64,000 nt of DNA from Rhodobacteraceae bacterium Alg231-30 (GTDB lineage Bacteria; Pseudomonadota; Alphaproteobacteria; Rhodobacterales; Rhodobacteraceae), in NCBI GenBank assembly GCA_900143615.1, contig FREU01000001.1, positions 768,767 through 832,766 of the forward strand. Reading direction: 5' to 3'. This document shows, in pieces, positions 17,472-26,454 of the stretch (positions are counted from its first letter, which is position 1; each line of letters begins with the position of its first letter). A program made the position numbers and the translations under genes. The notes under the pieces are model-generated. The model saw only the letters and a list, made by a program, of their open reading frames with translations, made no database searches and had not been told where the DNA came from.

Positions 17472-17675
17472 AGCATCAGAAAGACTGTGGCGACGCTGCT
17501 TGAGAATGCCGGAGTACCGGAAGGCGTCTCTGCCGACATATTAGGGCATGAAAAGCAGACGATGACTTATGGGCTGTACTCCGGCGGGTCAGGAATACCT
17601 TTGATGAATGAGGCCATTCAAAAATTACAGTATGCCAATGCGCCGAAAACACCGTTGATCGCGCAGCCAGCCTAA
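17463..17675 (+). pseudogene. Tyrosine recombinase C-terminal fragment
   Basis: The fragment reads VFHSIRKTVATLLENAGVP, then ILGHEKQTMTYGLYSGG, giving the catalytic Arg, His and Tyr of a third tyrosine recombinase. No start codon or N-terminal part precedes it; the first in-frame candidate is GTG at 17487. Confidence 0.75.
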
Positions 17676-17916
17676 AAATTCCGGTATCCATCTCGTTGGT
17701 GGCAACTTGAAGGCTAATTGCGGCCATTTGAAACGGAACGAGTTGGCGGCTGCAATGCGGGACAAAGCCGCCATTTACAAAAATCAGTAGGTATCGGCCG
17801 TTTACGCAAAGTACTGAATCGTTTGGACCGCCAAAGATGTAGTTTCACGAAGGCGAGCTTGCGGCTGTGTCCAACGACAGCTCGCCCTGCAGTTCCAATA
17901 GTGGAGGGTCATTTTT

Positions 17917-19479
17917 CTACTGAGACATTCCACCTTCCTTGGAAGTTTGTTCCTCTACGTGGCTCTGATTTGCTACCGGTCGTCCTCGCGGCGGGAAGTC
18001 TTGGAAGGTCACCAAGTGCGATTGCACAATGCGTGCGGCAGGCCCGAACGCCCACATTTTTTCTCCCATCCAACGGACATACATGCCACTTTCATCAGCT
18101 GCTTTCTCATACGGGTCTCTGCGCAAGTTATAGAGCAGTGGTGCTACCAACTCCTCTTTTGGGCCAGACCAACCATGGTTTTGAACAACGAAATGAGCCT
18201 TCCAATCATTATAGCGTACGGCTTGAAGGTCCGTTCCCTGGTAGTAGAGCAGTTCCCGACGGCTGCTCTCTTCCGCTTCTCCGCTCAGATAAGGAAGTTG
18301 ATTGTAGCCATCAACGTGCACTTTGAAGCCTTCATAACCTTCTAACAGCTTCTCTTTGAGGTCTGCCGGACCACCCGCAGCAGCAACAAATGTTGGCATC
18401 CAGTCCAAGCCGCTGAAAATACCATTCAACACCTGCCCTTCGGGTATCTTGCCGGGCCACCTGATGATCGCCGGGACACGGAAACCGCCCTCCCAAGTTG
18501 TTCCTTTCTCGCCATGAAAGGGTGTCGTACCCCCATCGGGCCACGTCAGCGTCTCTGGACCATTGTCCGCCGTGAACATGACGATGGTATTGTCGGACAC
18601 TCCAAGGTCGTCCAGATGAGCCAAGACTTTCCCGACATTGTCATCCAGTTCTTTCATGATGACATCTTGCAGCCCGCGACCATCACCAAGCATCGCCTCA
18701 TACTTGGGGCTTAGATGTGTCCAGACATGAGCCCGTGCCGGAGCCATCCATACGAAGAATGGGGTATCAGTTTCTACTGCGCGAGAAATGAAGTCTTTGG
18801 TGTGATTTGTCACTTCATCGTCCAAGGTCGCCTGCCGTTCTGGTGGGGCGGGCCCATCATCGACAATGCGTTGTTTTCCAACTTTACCAAAACGAGGGTC
18901 GATCGTTTCGTCTTCTTCTTCGGTAGCGTACGAATGGATGATGTTACGCGGACCGAACAGCGCCTCGAATTCCGGGTCATCGGGCCAGTCCGGGTCACTT
19001 GTGTATTCCATTGCGTTCAAATGATACAACCAACCCCAATACTCGTCGAAGCCCTTGGTGGTAGGCAAAAACTCGTTCAGGTCTCCCAAATGATTTTTGC
19101 CAAACTGACCCGTGGTATAGCCCAATTTCTTCAAAAACATTGGCAGCGTGGGATCATCGGGGTGCAACCCAACTGGATCGCCCGGGAGACCAACAGTGTG
19201 CATACCTGTTCGAATAGGCATTTGTCCTGTCATGAATGCCGACCGACCCGCCGTACAACTGGGTTCGGCGTAGTAATCCGTCAGGCGCACACCTTCGGAT
19301 GCAAGCAGGTCGAGGTTTGGGGTCTCGATGCTCTTGATACCCCCATGGTAAACGCCAAGGCTTGCCCATCCTACGTCGTCAGCCATAATCACGAGTATGT
19401 TTGGGCGCTCACTTTCGTCACTCCAAACGCTAGACCCTACGATACACATCCCAAGTGTCATTGCTGCTAATGTTTTCAT
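17917..19479 (-). CDS. Periplasmic sulfatase (arylsulfatase family)
   Basis: The protein has 520 residues from the ATG at 19479, chosen because GGAGGGAC lies just upstream and a signal peptide (MKTLAAMTLGMCIVGSSVWS) begins there; the longer frame to 19539 lacks this. Type I sulfatase features are PNILVIMADDVGW (metal Asp34, Asp35), the formylglycine motif C75-TAG-R79, GQFGKNHLGD and FTADNGPE. It hydrolyses sulfate esters in the periplasm and needs a formylglycine-generating enzyme, which is not in this window. It stands alone downstream of the integrase debris, divergent from a DUF4345 gene. The natural substrate is unknown. Confidence 0.9.
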   Translation of the reverse strand: MKTLAAMTLGMCIVGSSVWSDESERPNILVIMADDVGWASLGVYHGGIKSIETPNLDLLASEGVRLTDYYAEPSCTAGRSAFMTGQMPIRTGMHTVGLPGDPVGLHPDDPTLPMFLKKLGYTTGQFGKNHLGDLNEFLPTTKGFDEYWGWLYHLNAMEYTSDPDWPDDPEFEALFGPRNIIHSYATEEEDETIDPRFGKVGKQRIVDDGPAPPERQATLDDEVTNHTKDFISRAVETDTPFFVWMAPARAHVWTHLSPKYEAMLGDGRGLQDVIMKELDDNVGKVLAHLDDLGVSDNTIVMFTADNGPETLTWPDGGTTPFHGEKGTTWEGGFRVPAIIRWPGKIPEGQVLNGIFSGLDWMPTFVAAAGGPADLKEKLLEGYEGFKVHVDGYNQLPYLSGEAEESSRRELLYYQGTDLQAVRYNDWKAHFVVQNHGWSGPKEELVAPLLYNLRRDPYEKAADESGMYVRWMGEKMWAFGPAARIVQSHLVTFQDFPPRGRPVANQSHVEEQTSKEGGMSQ

Positions 19480-19657
19480 TTGTCCCTCCGCCATGTTTCC
19501 TTTCCGCAGCCTATCCGCAGCGCGGCTAGGTGAACACACTACATCTCAATAATCTATACTTCTGAATGGGAAACTATCCTATATATCTTTGGAGGCGGGT
19601 GTCATTCGAGGTTAGTAGGCGACGCTCCAACAACATCGAAACCATGGGAACTGTATC

Positions 19658-20041
19658 ATGACGGAACGCTTGTTATTGATCCTGGCTGCCTTGGGCCTTG
19701 TACCCATAGCCTTGTCTTACGGCCTCATACCGTCGGCTTCCGTCACCTACCTGTTGGGTTTTCCCGTCGAAGGCGTAAACCAAACGCATGTCTTCCGTGC
19801 CATCATGGGCCTCTATCTGGCGAATGCACTGTTTTGGTTGGTTGCATCGACAAAGCCGAAGTTGCAGCGGTCCGCGCTGTGGGTGCTTTTTCTGTTTATG
19901 GCAGGGCTTGCTGGCGGCCGAGTTTTGAGCATCCTGTTGGATGGTCTGCCGGGGGCAATACTTGTATTTTATCTAATAGCCGAACTGGTTTTTGCTGTTC
20001 TGTCACTGATGCTCTTGCTCAAGAATAGGGAAAGCAAATGA
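19658..20041 (+). CDS. DUF4345-type small membrane protein
   Basis: The 127-residue protein has four predicted membrane segments, around residues 5-22, 45-62, 70-88 and 97-118. The pattern with FRAIMGLYLANALFW and AGGRVLSILLDG is that of the DUF4345 family. Function is unknown. The start codon has GGGAA upstream. Its last four bases overlap the start of the next gene (ATGA), so the two are translated together. Confidence 0.7.
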   Translation: MTERLLLILAALGLVPIALSYGLIPSASVTYLLGFPVEGVNQTHVFRAIMGLYLANALFWLVASTKPKLQRSALWVLFLFMAGLAGGRVLSILLDGLPGAILVFYLIAELVFAVLSLMLLLKNRESK

Positions 20042-20916
20042 AAGACCTGAAAAATCTAATCCATCACTTTAAATGTAGTCTCGTTGCAGCATCTCTGGTG
20101 CTGACCGGAGGGTCCAAGGCATATGCGTCCTCAGCCGAGGCGGCTGTGGACAACAACTTTGCTGCCATTGAGCGCGCAGTGGATGACGCCGGGTTCAAAT
20201 CAATTGTGTCAATCGATCATGCGCGGTTAGCAGCAGCGGAAAGCGTTGAGATGCCGCCGTCGCGGGTTCAAATATTTTCGGACCCGAGTATCAACATATC
20301 GATCCTGAGCGACAATATTAGAGCGGGCTTAGACCTGCCGTTTCGGGCGTTGTCCTTTGCGCAGGATGGAACCGCCAAGGACATTTATACGAATGCAGAA
20401 TTTTTGAAGATCCGGCATTCTTTAGACAACCAGCAATCACTCAATAACTTTGTGATCCGACTTAACGCGGTAATGGATAGTGCAGGCGCGAAACCGGCGC
20501 CTACAAATGGTTTGACCCCAGACTTCGGCATTATCGAACTGACTTCCCCACTCAGCGTCGCTGAAGCTGTATCAAACCTGACCGGAATTGTGACGGCACA
20601 GGACGATACGGTCTGGTTCGGTGAAATCGATTTCGCCAAGGAAGCCTCCAAGCAAGGCGTCGCGCTACCCGACGCTGTCTTGCTTCTCTTTGGAGGTCCA
20701 GCGCCGGGTGGCGTTGCAATGGCGGATTTCCCCGCGATTGGTCTCGATGCATTTTGCCAGAAACTTCTCGTGTATGCAGGCGAAAATGGAGGGTCTGTGG
20801 TGATATTTAACGACATCGCCGCGTTGGCAGAATTACACTACGGTTCATCTGCTAAACCTCACCACGCGTTGAACGAGCGGCTTACAGCCACATTCAAAAA
20901 AGCACTGGAAAAGTAG
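20038..20916 (+). CDS. DUF302-type exported protein
   Basis: The 292-residue protein has an N-terminal export signal (basic KNLIHHFKCS then SLVAASLVLTGGSKAYA). Two repeats of about 110 residues follow. Each has a FAAIERAVDDAGFKSIVSIDHA- or VAEAVSNLTGIVTAQDDTVWFGEIDFAKEA-like half and a segment of the form QIFSDPSINISILSDN or LLLFGGPAPGGVAM. This is the DUF302 fold, here duplicated. The biochemical role of the family is not established. It is coupled to the DUF4345 gene. Confidence 0.7.
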   Translation: MKDLKNLIHHFKCSLVAASLVLTGGSKAYASSAEAAVDNNFAAIERAVDDAGFKSIVSIDHARLAAAESVEMPPSRVQIFSDPSINISILSDNIRAGLDLPFRALSFAQDGTAKDIYTNAEFLKIRHSLDNQQSLNNFVIRLNAVMDSAGAKPAPTNGLTPDFGIIELTSPLSVAEAVSNLTGIVTAQDDTVWFGEIDFAKEASKQGVALPDAVLLLFGGPAPGGVAMADFPAIGLDAFCQKLLVYAGENGGSVVIFNDIAALAELHYGSSAKPHHALNERLTATFKKALEK

Positions 20917-21272
20917 AGTTTGGCTGTAACCAACGACTGAAAGTGGCAAGTAACAGAATTGATTTGCGTCGATTTGCAAAGGCTGCTTTGGGCTCGAAAC
21001 GGCAGTTCGCCGCGAAGTGCACCAAAGACCGCTTTGAAACAAAACGCAGCTAGGCGGACAAAAACTTTGACGCAGGGTTTACGTCCGCCTGAACGTGGAG
21101 GGAGGCACAGAAGCCCGAAATTCAAAGAAATTTACCCTCCGAAAGCTTGTATTACGCTTCAGAGTTACCCCTAAGAACCTTTCTTTGGATAGCTTACCCG
21201 TTGGCAGTAGCTGTTTAGTATTAGAGATCTAAGGATAGCCCCTATAGATAGCTAACGTAATAAGCCGTGACC
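20917..21272. other. Intergenic, no gene seen
   Basis: About 350 bases without a credible frame, repeat or strong hairpin. It separates the DUF302 gene from a broken phage/plasmid gene. Confidence 0.5.
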
Positions 21273-21590
21273 CTAAATCGCCACAGACTCCCCAAGTCGA
21301 TCCGTCACCTTGAGTTGCGGAGTGAAGCCTAATCTTTGCTGATAAGCCTCCCTTAGTACGGAAGCGGCAAAATCGGCGTCAGTGTGGCGCACGATCAAAC
21401 TATCATGCACAGGAAGACAGGGCACCCAAGCCACCAGCAATTTCCTCATGGTTTCCGCGAAACATTCCGCCTCCTCGTATTGCAAAACAGCCCAGTCAAG
21501 CTTTCCCGCTTTCAGCTGAAACAGGAGCGGATGTGCCTCTTCCAGCTGATCAAGGACGTGCTTTATGCCTGTATCCGGTCGGTTGGCGAG
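21273..21590 (-). pseudogene. C-terminal fragment of a phage/plasmid protein
   Basis: Reading in frame from just after a TAA gives about 105 codons (RPDTGIKHVLDQLEEAHPLLF ... VPCLPVHDSLIVRHTDADF ... to the stop at 21273). The PCLPVHDS motif is one I associate with the C-terminus of proteins coded by integrated plasmids and phages of Rhodobacterales; the precise family is not certain. The N-terminal part is absent, so this is a relic. Confidence 0.5.
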
Positions 21591-21662
21591 TTATCTTTCG
21601 AACCAATTGACTGGGGCCGTTCAAGTAAAAGCCAAAAGTCCGTTCCTTTAGGCCGCCTCTGA

Positions 21663-22340
21663 TCATACGCTCAAAAGGCTATGCTTCTTGAGAAGATCGA
21701 CGATCATTTTTTTGGCTGTCTGACGGTGTGCACGGTGAACTGACGCCGCACGTTTTGCATCTCCAGAGCTGATCGCTTCAAACACTTCGCGGTGGTCTTC
21801 GTTAGATTTCACCGGAGCAGGGCGCATGAACAAGGTCACCTTGCGCGCTCTGCGGACTTGATCATTCATCATTTCAAAGATCGAAATTACACGGGAATTG
21901 CCGCTAAGGCGCACAAGTTCTCGATGGTAGCGATCGTCGGCATTGGCCCAGCCCTCCAAGTCGTTTGCTTCCAGTGCGCATTCCATATCGTCGATTGCTC
22001 TTGCCAACTGACCGAGTTGAGCATCCTTCAAACTTAGTTCGGCCGCTCGTTTTGCAGCAAAACTCTCGAGCTCAGTCAGGACGTCATAAATCTCGGCCAT
22101 ATCTTGTGGCGAAACAGGAAGAATGCGCACGCCTTTGCGAGGACGCAGCTCTAACAACCCTTGGCTTTCAAGCATCAAGGCTGCCTCGCGTACAGGCGTT
22201 CGTGACACGCCTAGCTTTTGAGCTAACTCACTTTCAAGGTGATCCGATCCTGGCGGCAATTGGCCAGAGAAAATCATGTCACGAAGCGCGTAAAAGGTAC
22301 GCTGCATGTTTGAAAGAGGTTTGGGCTGAACGGTTGTCAA
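21663..22340 (-). CDS. GntR/FCD-family transcription regulator
   Basis: The 225-residue protein has an N-terminal winged helix (ELAQKLGVSRTPVREAALMLESQGLLELRPRKGVRILP) and a C-terminal FCD ligand domain (EIYDVLTELESFAAKRAAEL, then NADDRYHRELVRLSGN and HREVFEAISSGDAKRA with its metal-binding His). It starts at a TTG overlapping the stop of the oxidoreductase gene; ATG at 22307 is an alternative. It is the last gene of the minus-strand operon and probably represses the divergent transport/catabolic operon, sensing an acid-sugar metabolite. Confidence 0.85.
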   Translation of the reverse strand: MTTVQPKPLSNMQRTFYALRDMIFSGQLPPGSDHLESELAQKLGVSRTPVREAALMLESQGLLELRPRKGVRILPVSPQDMAEIYDVLTELESFAAKRAAELSLKDAQLGQLARAIDDMECALEANDLEGWANADDRYHRELVRLSGNSRVISIFEMMNDQVRRARKVTLFMRPAPVKSNEDHREVFEAISSGDAKRAASVHRAHRQTAKKMIVDLLKKHSLLSV

Positions 22341-23368
22341 TTCTGTTCCAACTTGAGTTTCCGACCGGTTTCGGCGGAGGCATAAATGGCGTTTTCTATC
22401 TCGATGACCTTCAGATAGCTCTGGGCCTCGTTTTCGAAAGGGTGTTTGTCAAGAAGGCCAGAAACGACGTGAAACTGCAAGTGGTGGACGCAATCTCCGC
22501 CAAAGCCACCCCAAGTGTTCGGCTGGAATACACAGTTTTCCTGCCGTGATCCAAACTGTCGCAGCCACAGAGAGCCATCTCCCCGCAAGGCCAGTGAGCC
22601 CTTGGTTCCTTCCAAAAGGCCTTCTCCCATAGTGCAGCGATGATTGTCGGCGCTGTGATCAAGGGTTCTATTGCCATCAAAAAGTGCACGAACACCGCCG
22701 GGGTGTTCACTTAGAATGTACCCCGCATCTTCGCCTGAAATGACGGGGTTCACTTGTCGCAAATCGGCATAGACTGAGGAGGGGTCCCCAAGCAGGTAGC
22801 GAAAGGTGTCGACCCAGTGCACAGCGGTTTCGTGCACCAGAAACCTTTGCATGTCGCGAAAATAAGGTTGGCGCTCCAAATAGGCGTCCGCCCCCTGGCC
22901 GTCGCCGGGGCGTAGGCGAAAGGTAAGCTGTTGCACTTGCCCAACATCGCCACGTTCCACGAGACGTTTCATCTCACGATACCACGGCTGAAATCGAAAG
23001 TTCTCGTGTACGATAATCTTGGCGCCAATCTCTTCTGCCAATGCAACCATTTCCCTGGCTTCTTCCAAAGACTGGCAGAATGGTTTTTGGCAAATCAACG
23101 TCTTCACACCGGATTGAAGCGCCGTGCGGATGCTGTTGGCATGCGCAACGGGTGGCAGGATGATGTCGAGTATATCTGGAGTTGTTTCACTCAGCATTTG
23201 CTCGAGGTTTTCGTAGGCTGGCAGCCCGGTTGCCCGCGCTTTCTCAATATCTCGATTGCAAGAGCCGACCAGCAACACATTATCAATTCGCGACCAGCTC
23301 CCGTAGTGGAATTGACTAAAATATCCGGCACCGACACACGCAACTTTCACCGGAACAGGAGCAGGCAT
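22337..23368 (-). CDS. Gfo/Idh/MocA-family oxidoreductase
   Basis: The 343-residue protein starts VKVACVGAGYFSQFHYGSW (Rossmann loop) and continues with the family signature ICQKPFCQSLEEAREMVALAEE and VHENFRFQPWYREMKRL. The C-terminal domain includes HETAVHWVDTFRYLLGD, the substrate-site His pattern. Members are NAD(P)-dependent dehydrogenases of sugars and inositols. Beside kinase and decarboxylase genes for tetronates it may oxidise an acid sugar or its lactone. It is two bases downstream of the isopropylmalate-dehydrogenase-like gene. Confidence 0.85.
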   Translation of the reverse strand: MPAPVPVKVACVGAGYFSQFHYGSWSRIDNVLLVGSCNRDIEKARATGLPAYENLEQMLSETTPDILDIILPPVAHANSIRTALQSGVKTLICQKPFCQSLEEAREMVALAEEIGAKIIVHENFRFQPWYREMKRLVERGDVGQVQQLTFRLRPGDGQGADAYLERQPYFRDMQRFLVHETAVHWVDTFRYLLGDPSSVYADLRQVNPVISGEDAGYILSEHPGGVRALFDGNRTLDHSADNHRCTMGEGLLEGTKGSLALRGDGSLWLRQFGSRQENCVFQPNTWGGFGGDCVHHLQFHVVSGLLDKHPFENEAQSYLKVIEIENAIYASAETGRKLKLEQN

Positions 23369-23370
23369 CG

Positions 23371-24468
23371 TTACGACTCCTCCCGGTGCAATTGAGCCTC
23401 CACCGCGGCAGCGGCTTCCTGTGTTCCTGCGGTTCCGCCCAAATCTTGAGTTAGAACGCGGCCCGAGGCCACGACATTTTCAACGGCTTCGCGCAATCGC
23501 TCACCATCTGCCCGCATTTCTGAATTATTGTTTTGCAGTCCCAGCCAATCCAGCATCATGGCGGCGGAGAGGATCATTGCAAACGGGTTGGCAATGCCTT
23601 GTCCGGCTATATCTGGCGCGGACCCATGACAAGGTTGAAACACAGCATGCTCCAAACCAATGTCGGCAGATGGAGCCAGACCAAGGCCTCCCATGAGACC
23701 TGCACCAAGGTCGGATAGAATATCACCAAACATATTTTCGGTGACGAGCACGTCAAAATCCCAAGGCTTTTGCACCATCCAAAGCGCGGTTGCATCTACA
23801 TATGCATGGTCTGCTGTAAGGCTTGGATGCTTTGCGGCCTCGGCATTAAACATTTCACGGAAAAAGGCAAAGGCACGGAACACATTGGCTTTGTCGACGC
23901 ATGTCACGCGTCCTGGACCACGCCCAGATTTCTTACGTTGGTGTGCGAGATCAAAGGTGAAACGGAACAATTTTTCCGAGATGTCGCGCGTAATCAGCAG
24001 CGTTTCTCGAGCCTCGTTATCAGTGACTTCGCCGCAACCCTGCGTATGGAACAGGCCCTCGGTGCTCTCACGCACGAGAACAAAGTCTATCTCTTTACCT
24101 TCAGGGATGTTCAGCGGCGTTTTCTGATCTGCACGGACGGTGACTGGACGCAAACCTGCAAACAGAGTGAGAAGCTTTCGCAGCTCAATTTGCGGCGAGA
24201 TTTCGGTCCCATCGGGATAACGCACATTAGGGAGACCCATCGCAGAAAGGAGAATCGCGTCAGCTCGTCGAGCAGCCTCAAGCGACGCCGCGGGAAGAGA
24301 TTCGCCTGTCTTCTGATAGTGGGCTGCTCCTGCTGGAGCGTCGGTGAAAGTGAGTGCGTAGCTCGACGCACGATCCGAAAGGTTCTGTAAGATTTTCACT
24401 GTAGGATCAGTGATTTCCGGACCAATTCCGTCGCCTGAGAACACTGCGATCTCGATCTTTTTTACCAT
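23371..24468 (-). CDS. Isopropylmalate/tartrate dehydrogenase-family enzyme
   Basis: The protein has 365 residues from the ATG at 24468 (GGAAGGA upstream), beginning VKKIEIAVFSGDGIGPEIT. The C-terminal signature FQPCHGSAPDIAGQGIANPFAMILSAAMML is that of metal- and NAD-dependent beta-decarboxylating dehydrogenases, with the catalytic block VRESTEGLF. Leucine genes are absent nearby. The catabolic setting favours a tartrate, malate or tetronate dehydrogenase rather than LeuB. It heads the minus-strand operon, divergent from the TTT binding-protein gene. Confidence 0.8.
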   Translation of the reverse strand: MVKKIEIAVFSGDGIGPEITDPTVKILQNLSDRASSYALTFTDAPAGAAHYQKTGESLPAASLEAARRADAILLSAMGLPNVRYPDGTEISPQIELRKLLTLFAGLRPVTVRADQKTPLNIPEGKEIDFVLVRESTEGLFHTQGCGEVTDNEARETLLITRDISEKLFRFTFDLAHQRKKSGRGPGRVTCVDKANVFRAFAFFREMFNAEAAKHPSLTADHAYVDATALWMVQKPWDFDVLVTENMFGDILSDLGAGLMGGLGLAPSADIGLEHAVFQPCHGSAPDIAGQGIANPFAMILSAAMMLDWLGLQNNNSEMRADGERLREAVENVVASGRVLTQDLGGTAGTQEAAAAVEAQLHREES

Positions 24469-24530
24469 GGTTACGCGTTCCTTCCTCTGGCCTCTTTGGC
24501 AGATTTCCCTGCTTCGGGCCATCTAAAAAT

Positions 24531-24558
24531 TTGACAACGCATTAATTAATGCATACGC
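24531..24558 (+). promoter_or_regulatory. Promoter with palindromic GntR-type operator
   Basis: A TTGACA box (24531-24536) is followed at once by the perfect palindrome GCATTAATTAATGC (24539-24552), which fills the spacer before a weak -10-like ATACGC. A repressor bound here would block polymerase directly. It lies in the divergent region between the dehydrogenase and transporter operons. The local GntR regulator is the natural candidate. Confidence 0.6.
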
Positions 24559-24602
24559 AAATAGATGCAACAACAAACGCATTGAGTCTGGGAGGACATA
24601 GA

Positions 24603-25622
24603 ATGAAACTCAACTTTGTAAAGCTTGCCGGTATTGCCGTATTGGCGACGGGAGCCACCGGGCTTTTCGCTGGCTCATCATTCGCGCAGGACTATCCTTA
24701 CCGCGACATCACTACAGCCGTAGTTTGGGGCGCCGGAGGCGGCACTGACACGATCAACCGAATGATCATGGCAGAGATGGAAAAGCACCTTCCTGTGTCG
24801 ATCAACGTGATCAATCAAACCGGTGGCGTCGCAGGATCCAACGGCATGGTCTACGTGATGAACCAACCAGACGACGGTTACACTCTGGTCGGCTTGTCAG
24901 AATCCAATGTAACCGCCGCGGTTCAGGGCGGATGGGACAAGAAGTTTGACTTCTGGTACCCATTTATCGTCGGTGGCTCACCAGATCTGATTTCGGTCCC
25001 TGCAGATAGCCCTTATAACACGTTGGAAGCACTCGTAGATGCCGCCAAGGCCGCTCCGGGAAGCATTCCAGCTGCCGCTTCAGGCGCGGGGTCCATTCAC
25101 CACCTGAACTTACTTGCCATCGAAAATGGGGCCGGTGTTGAATTCAAGTTTGTGCCCTACAAAGGGTCTGCTCCTGGTCAGGAAGCGGCAATGGCCGGTG
25201 AAGTTGCACTGGTTGTGACGTCGCTGGCAGAGCAAGCCGCCTTGATTGAGGGGGGCAAGCTGAAACCTCTGGCGATGCTGACGGCAGACGATGCCGAAAT
25301 TGCGGGCATGACTGTTCCATCCGCCTTTAGCATCTACGATGGTCTGGACAAGTATTTGCCGCTGAAGCAAGCGATTGGCTTTGCGGTCCACAATTCTGTG
25401 GGGGACGACGTGAAGAGCGCGTTGGGAACGGCTTTTGAACAGGCGATTGCAGGTGACGCCGTCGCCGAATGGGCCGCCGCAAACAAATACGATGTGGGCG
25501 GTCAATATGGTCCAGAAGCCAGCAAGATCTTTGAAACTCTGGAGGCCAATTTTGCCTACACGATGAAAGATCTTGGCGCGACCACTGTTGATCCAGCCTC
25601 TCTTGGGATCGAAAAACCCTGA
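24603..25622 (+). CDS. TTT transporter periplasmic binding protein (TctC/Bug type)
   Basis: The protein has 339 residues from the ATG at 24603, which has GGGAGGACAT upstream; an earlier ATG at 24549 lies in the promoter region. A signal peptide ends at about SSFAQD. The mature part shows the Bug fold features VWGAGGGTDTINRMI (carboxylate-binding loop), QTGGVAGSNGMVYV and AAASGAGSIHHLNLLAI. It delivers an organic acid to the TctAB permease encoded next. Confidence 0.9.
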   Translation: MKLNFVKLAGIAVLATGATGLFAGSSFAQDYPYRDITTAVVWGAGGGTDTINRMIMAEMEKHLPVSINVINQTGGVAGSNGMVYVMNQPDDGYTLVGLSESNVTAAVQGGWDKKFDFWYPFIVGGSPDLISVPADSPYNTLEALVDAAKAAPGSIPAAASGAGSIHHLNLLAIENGAGVEFKFVPYKGSAPGQEAAMAGEVALVVTSLAEQAALIEGGKLKPLAMLTADDAEIAGMTVPSAFSIYDGLDKYLPLKQAIGFAVHNSVGDDVKSALGTAFEQAIAGDAVAEWAAANKYDVGGQYGPEASKIFETLEANFAYTMKDLGATTVDPASLGIEKP

Positions 25623-25644
25623 TCGGAACTGGATCACACTGAAT

Positions 25645-25669
25645 AGGGGGTGGGATTTTCCTGCCCCCT
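25645..25669 (+). terminator. Hairpin between binding-protein and TctB genes
   Basis: AGGGGG (25645-25650) pairs with CCCCCT (25664-25669), with some further pairing inside. The loop is T-rich but no strong T run follows. It probably attenuates or stabilises, keeping binding-protein mRNA in excess over permease mRNA. Confidence 0.5.
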
Positions 25670-25703
25670 CTTGGCCCGCAAAGGCATTCCATCGGAGGCA
25701 ACA

Positions 25704-26453
25704 TTGACTTCTTCTGACGATATCGCGGTCCTGCGCGCACGGGACTTCTGGGGAGCGATTGTGCTTGGTACACTGTCGATTTTCTTTCTCTGGCGCACGT
25801 CCTTCATTCCGCTGTTCGGAGAAAACCGCGCCGGTGTGAGCGGCGGCGATTGGTACAATTCAGCCGCTCTTGTGCCTCTGGGGCTTTTCTCGGGCCTGTT
25901 GGTGCTGTCTTTAATTCTACTGGGAATTTCGATCAAGAGCGGCGGGGCGAAAATGGCTTTTTCTGCCCTAGGTTTGGGGTGGGACAAGGCAGAGGCAATA
26001 CGCTTTACAACACTTGGGCTAATCCTGTTTTTCTATATTGTCGGATTGGTGCCACGGGTAGATTTTATCTTGTGTTCTGGGTTGTTGATCACCGCTTTGA
26101 TTTTTGGCTATCATGGCGGCCACCAAAACCGAATGATGACGTCTTGCGCCAGCGTTGTTGCGGCGGGCGGGTATGCAATGTTCGCGCATTTGCCGCGCAG
26201 CGAATGGGCCTTGCTTTCTGATGATTGGATCACGCTGGTTCTCTGGGCATTATTGACGGTTGTCGCGGTCTCGGCTAGCCCAAGGGAGCGCGTTGCGCGC
26301 ATCACTCCCATTCTGGCGCTATTGTTACCGCTGGTGCTGGTCCTCGCGATGGCCTTTGGCTTTCGCCAGAACGTTCCAAATCGCGGAGGCCTGATCTTCA
26401 AACAGATCGAATACCATTACTATGTGACCCTAAAACCGCTGTGGAGCCGCTGA
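25704..26453 (+). CDS. TTT transporter small permease subunit TctB
   Basis: A TTG at 25704 with GGAGG five bases upstream is the best start; the open frame begins earlier at 25650 inside the hairpin. The protein is about 249 residues with several hydrophobic segments: ARDFWGAIVLGTLSIFFLW, ALVPLGLFSGLLVLSLILLG, TLGLILFFYIVGLVPRVDF and a C-terminal pair. This is longer than many TctB proteins, with an additional C-terminal membrane pair. It ends directly before TctA. Confidence 0.8.
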   Translation: MTSSDDIAVLRARDFWGAIVLGTLSIFFLWRTSFIPLFGENRAGVSGGDWYNSAALVPLGLFSGLLVLSLILLGISIKSGGAKMAFSALGLGWDKAEAIRFTTLGLILFFYIVGLVPRVDFILCSGLLITALIFGYHGGHQNRMMTSCASVVAAGGYAMFAHLPRSEWALLSDDWITLVLWALLTVVAVSASPRERVARITPILALLLPLVLVLAMAFGFRQNVPNRGGLIFKQIEYHYYVTLKPLWSR

Positions 26454-26454
26454 G

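Noticed and set aside
18715-19470. 251-residue plus-strand frame opposite the sulfatase
   Set aside because: It is a complementary-strand shadow of an intact sulfatase with no family features.
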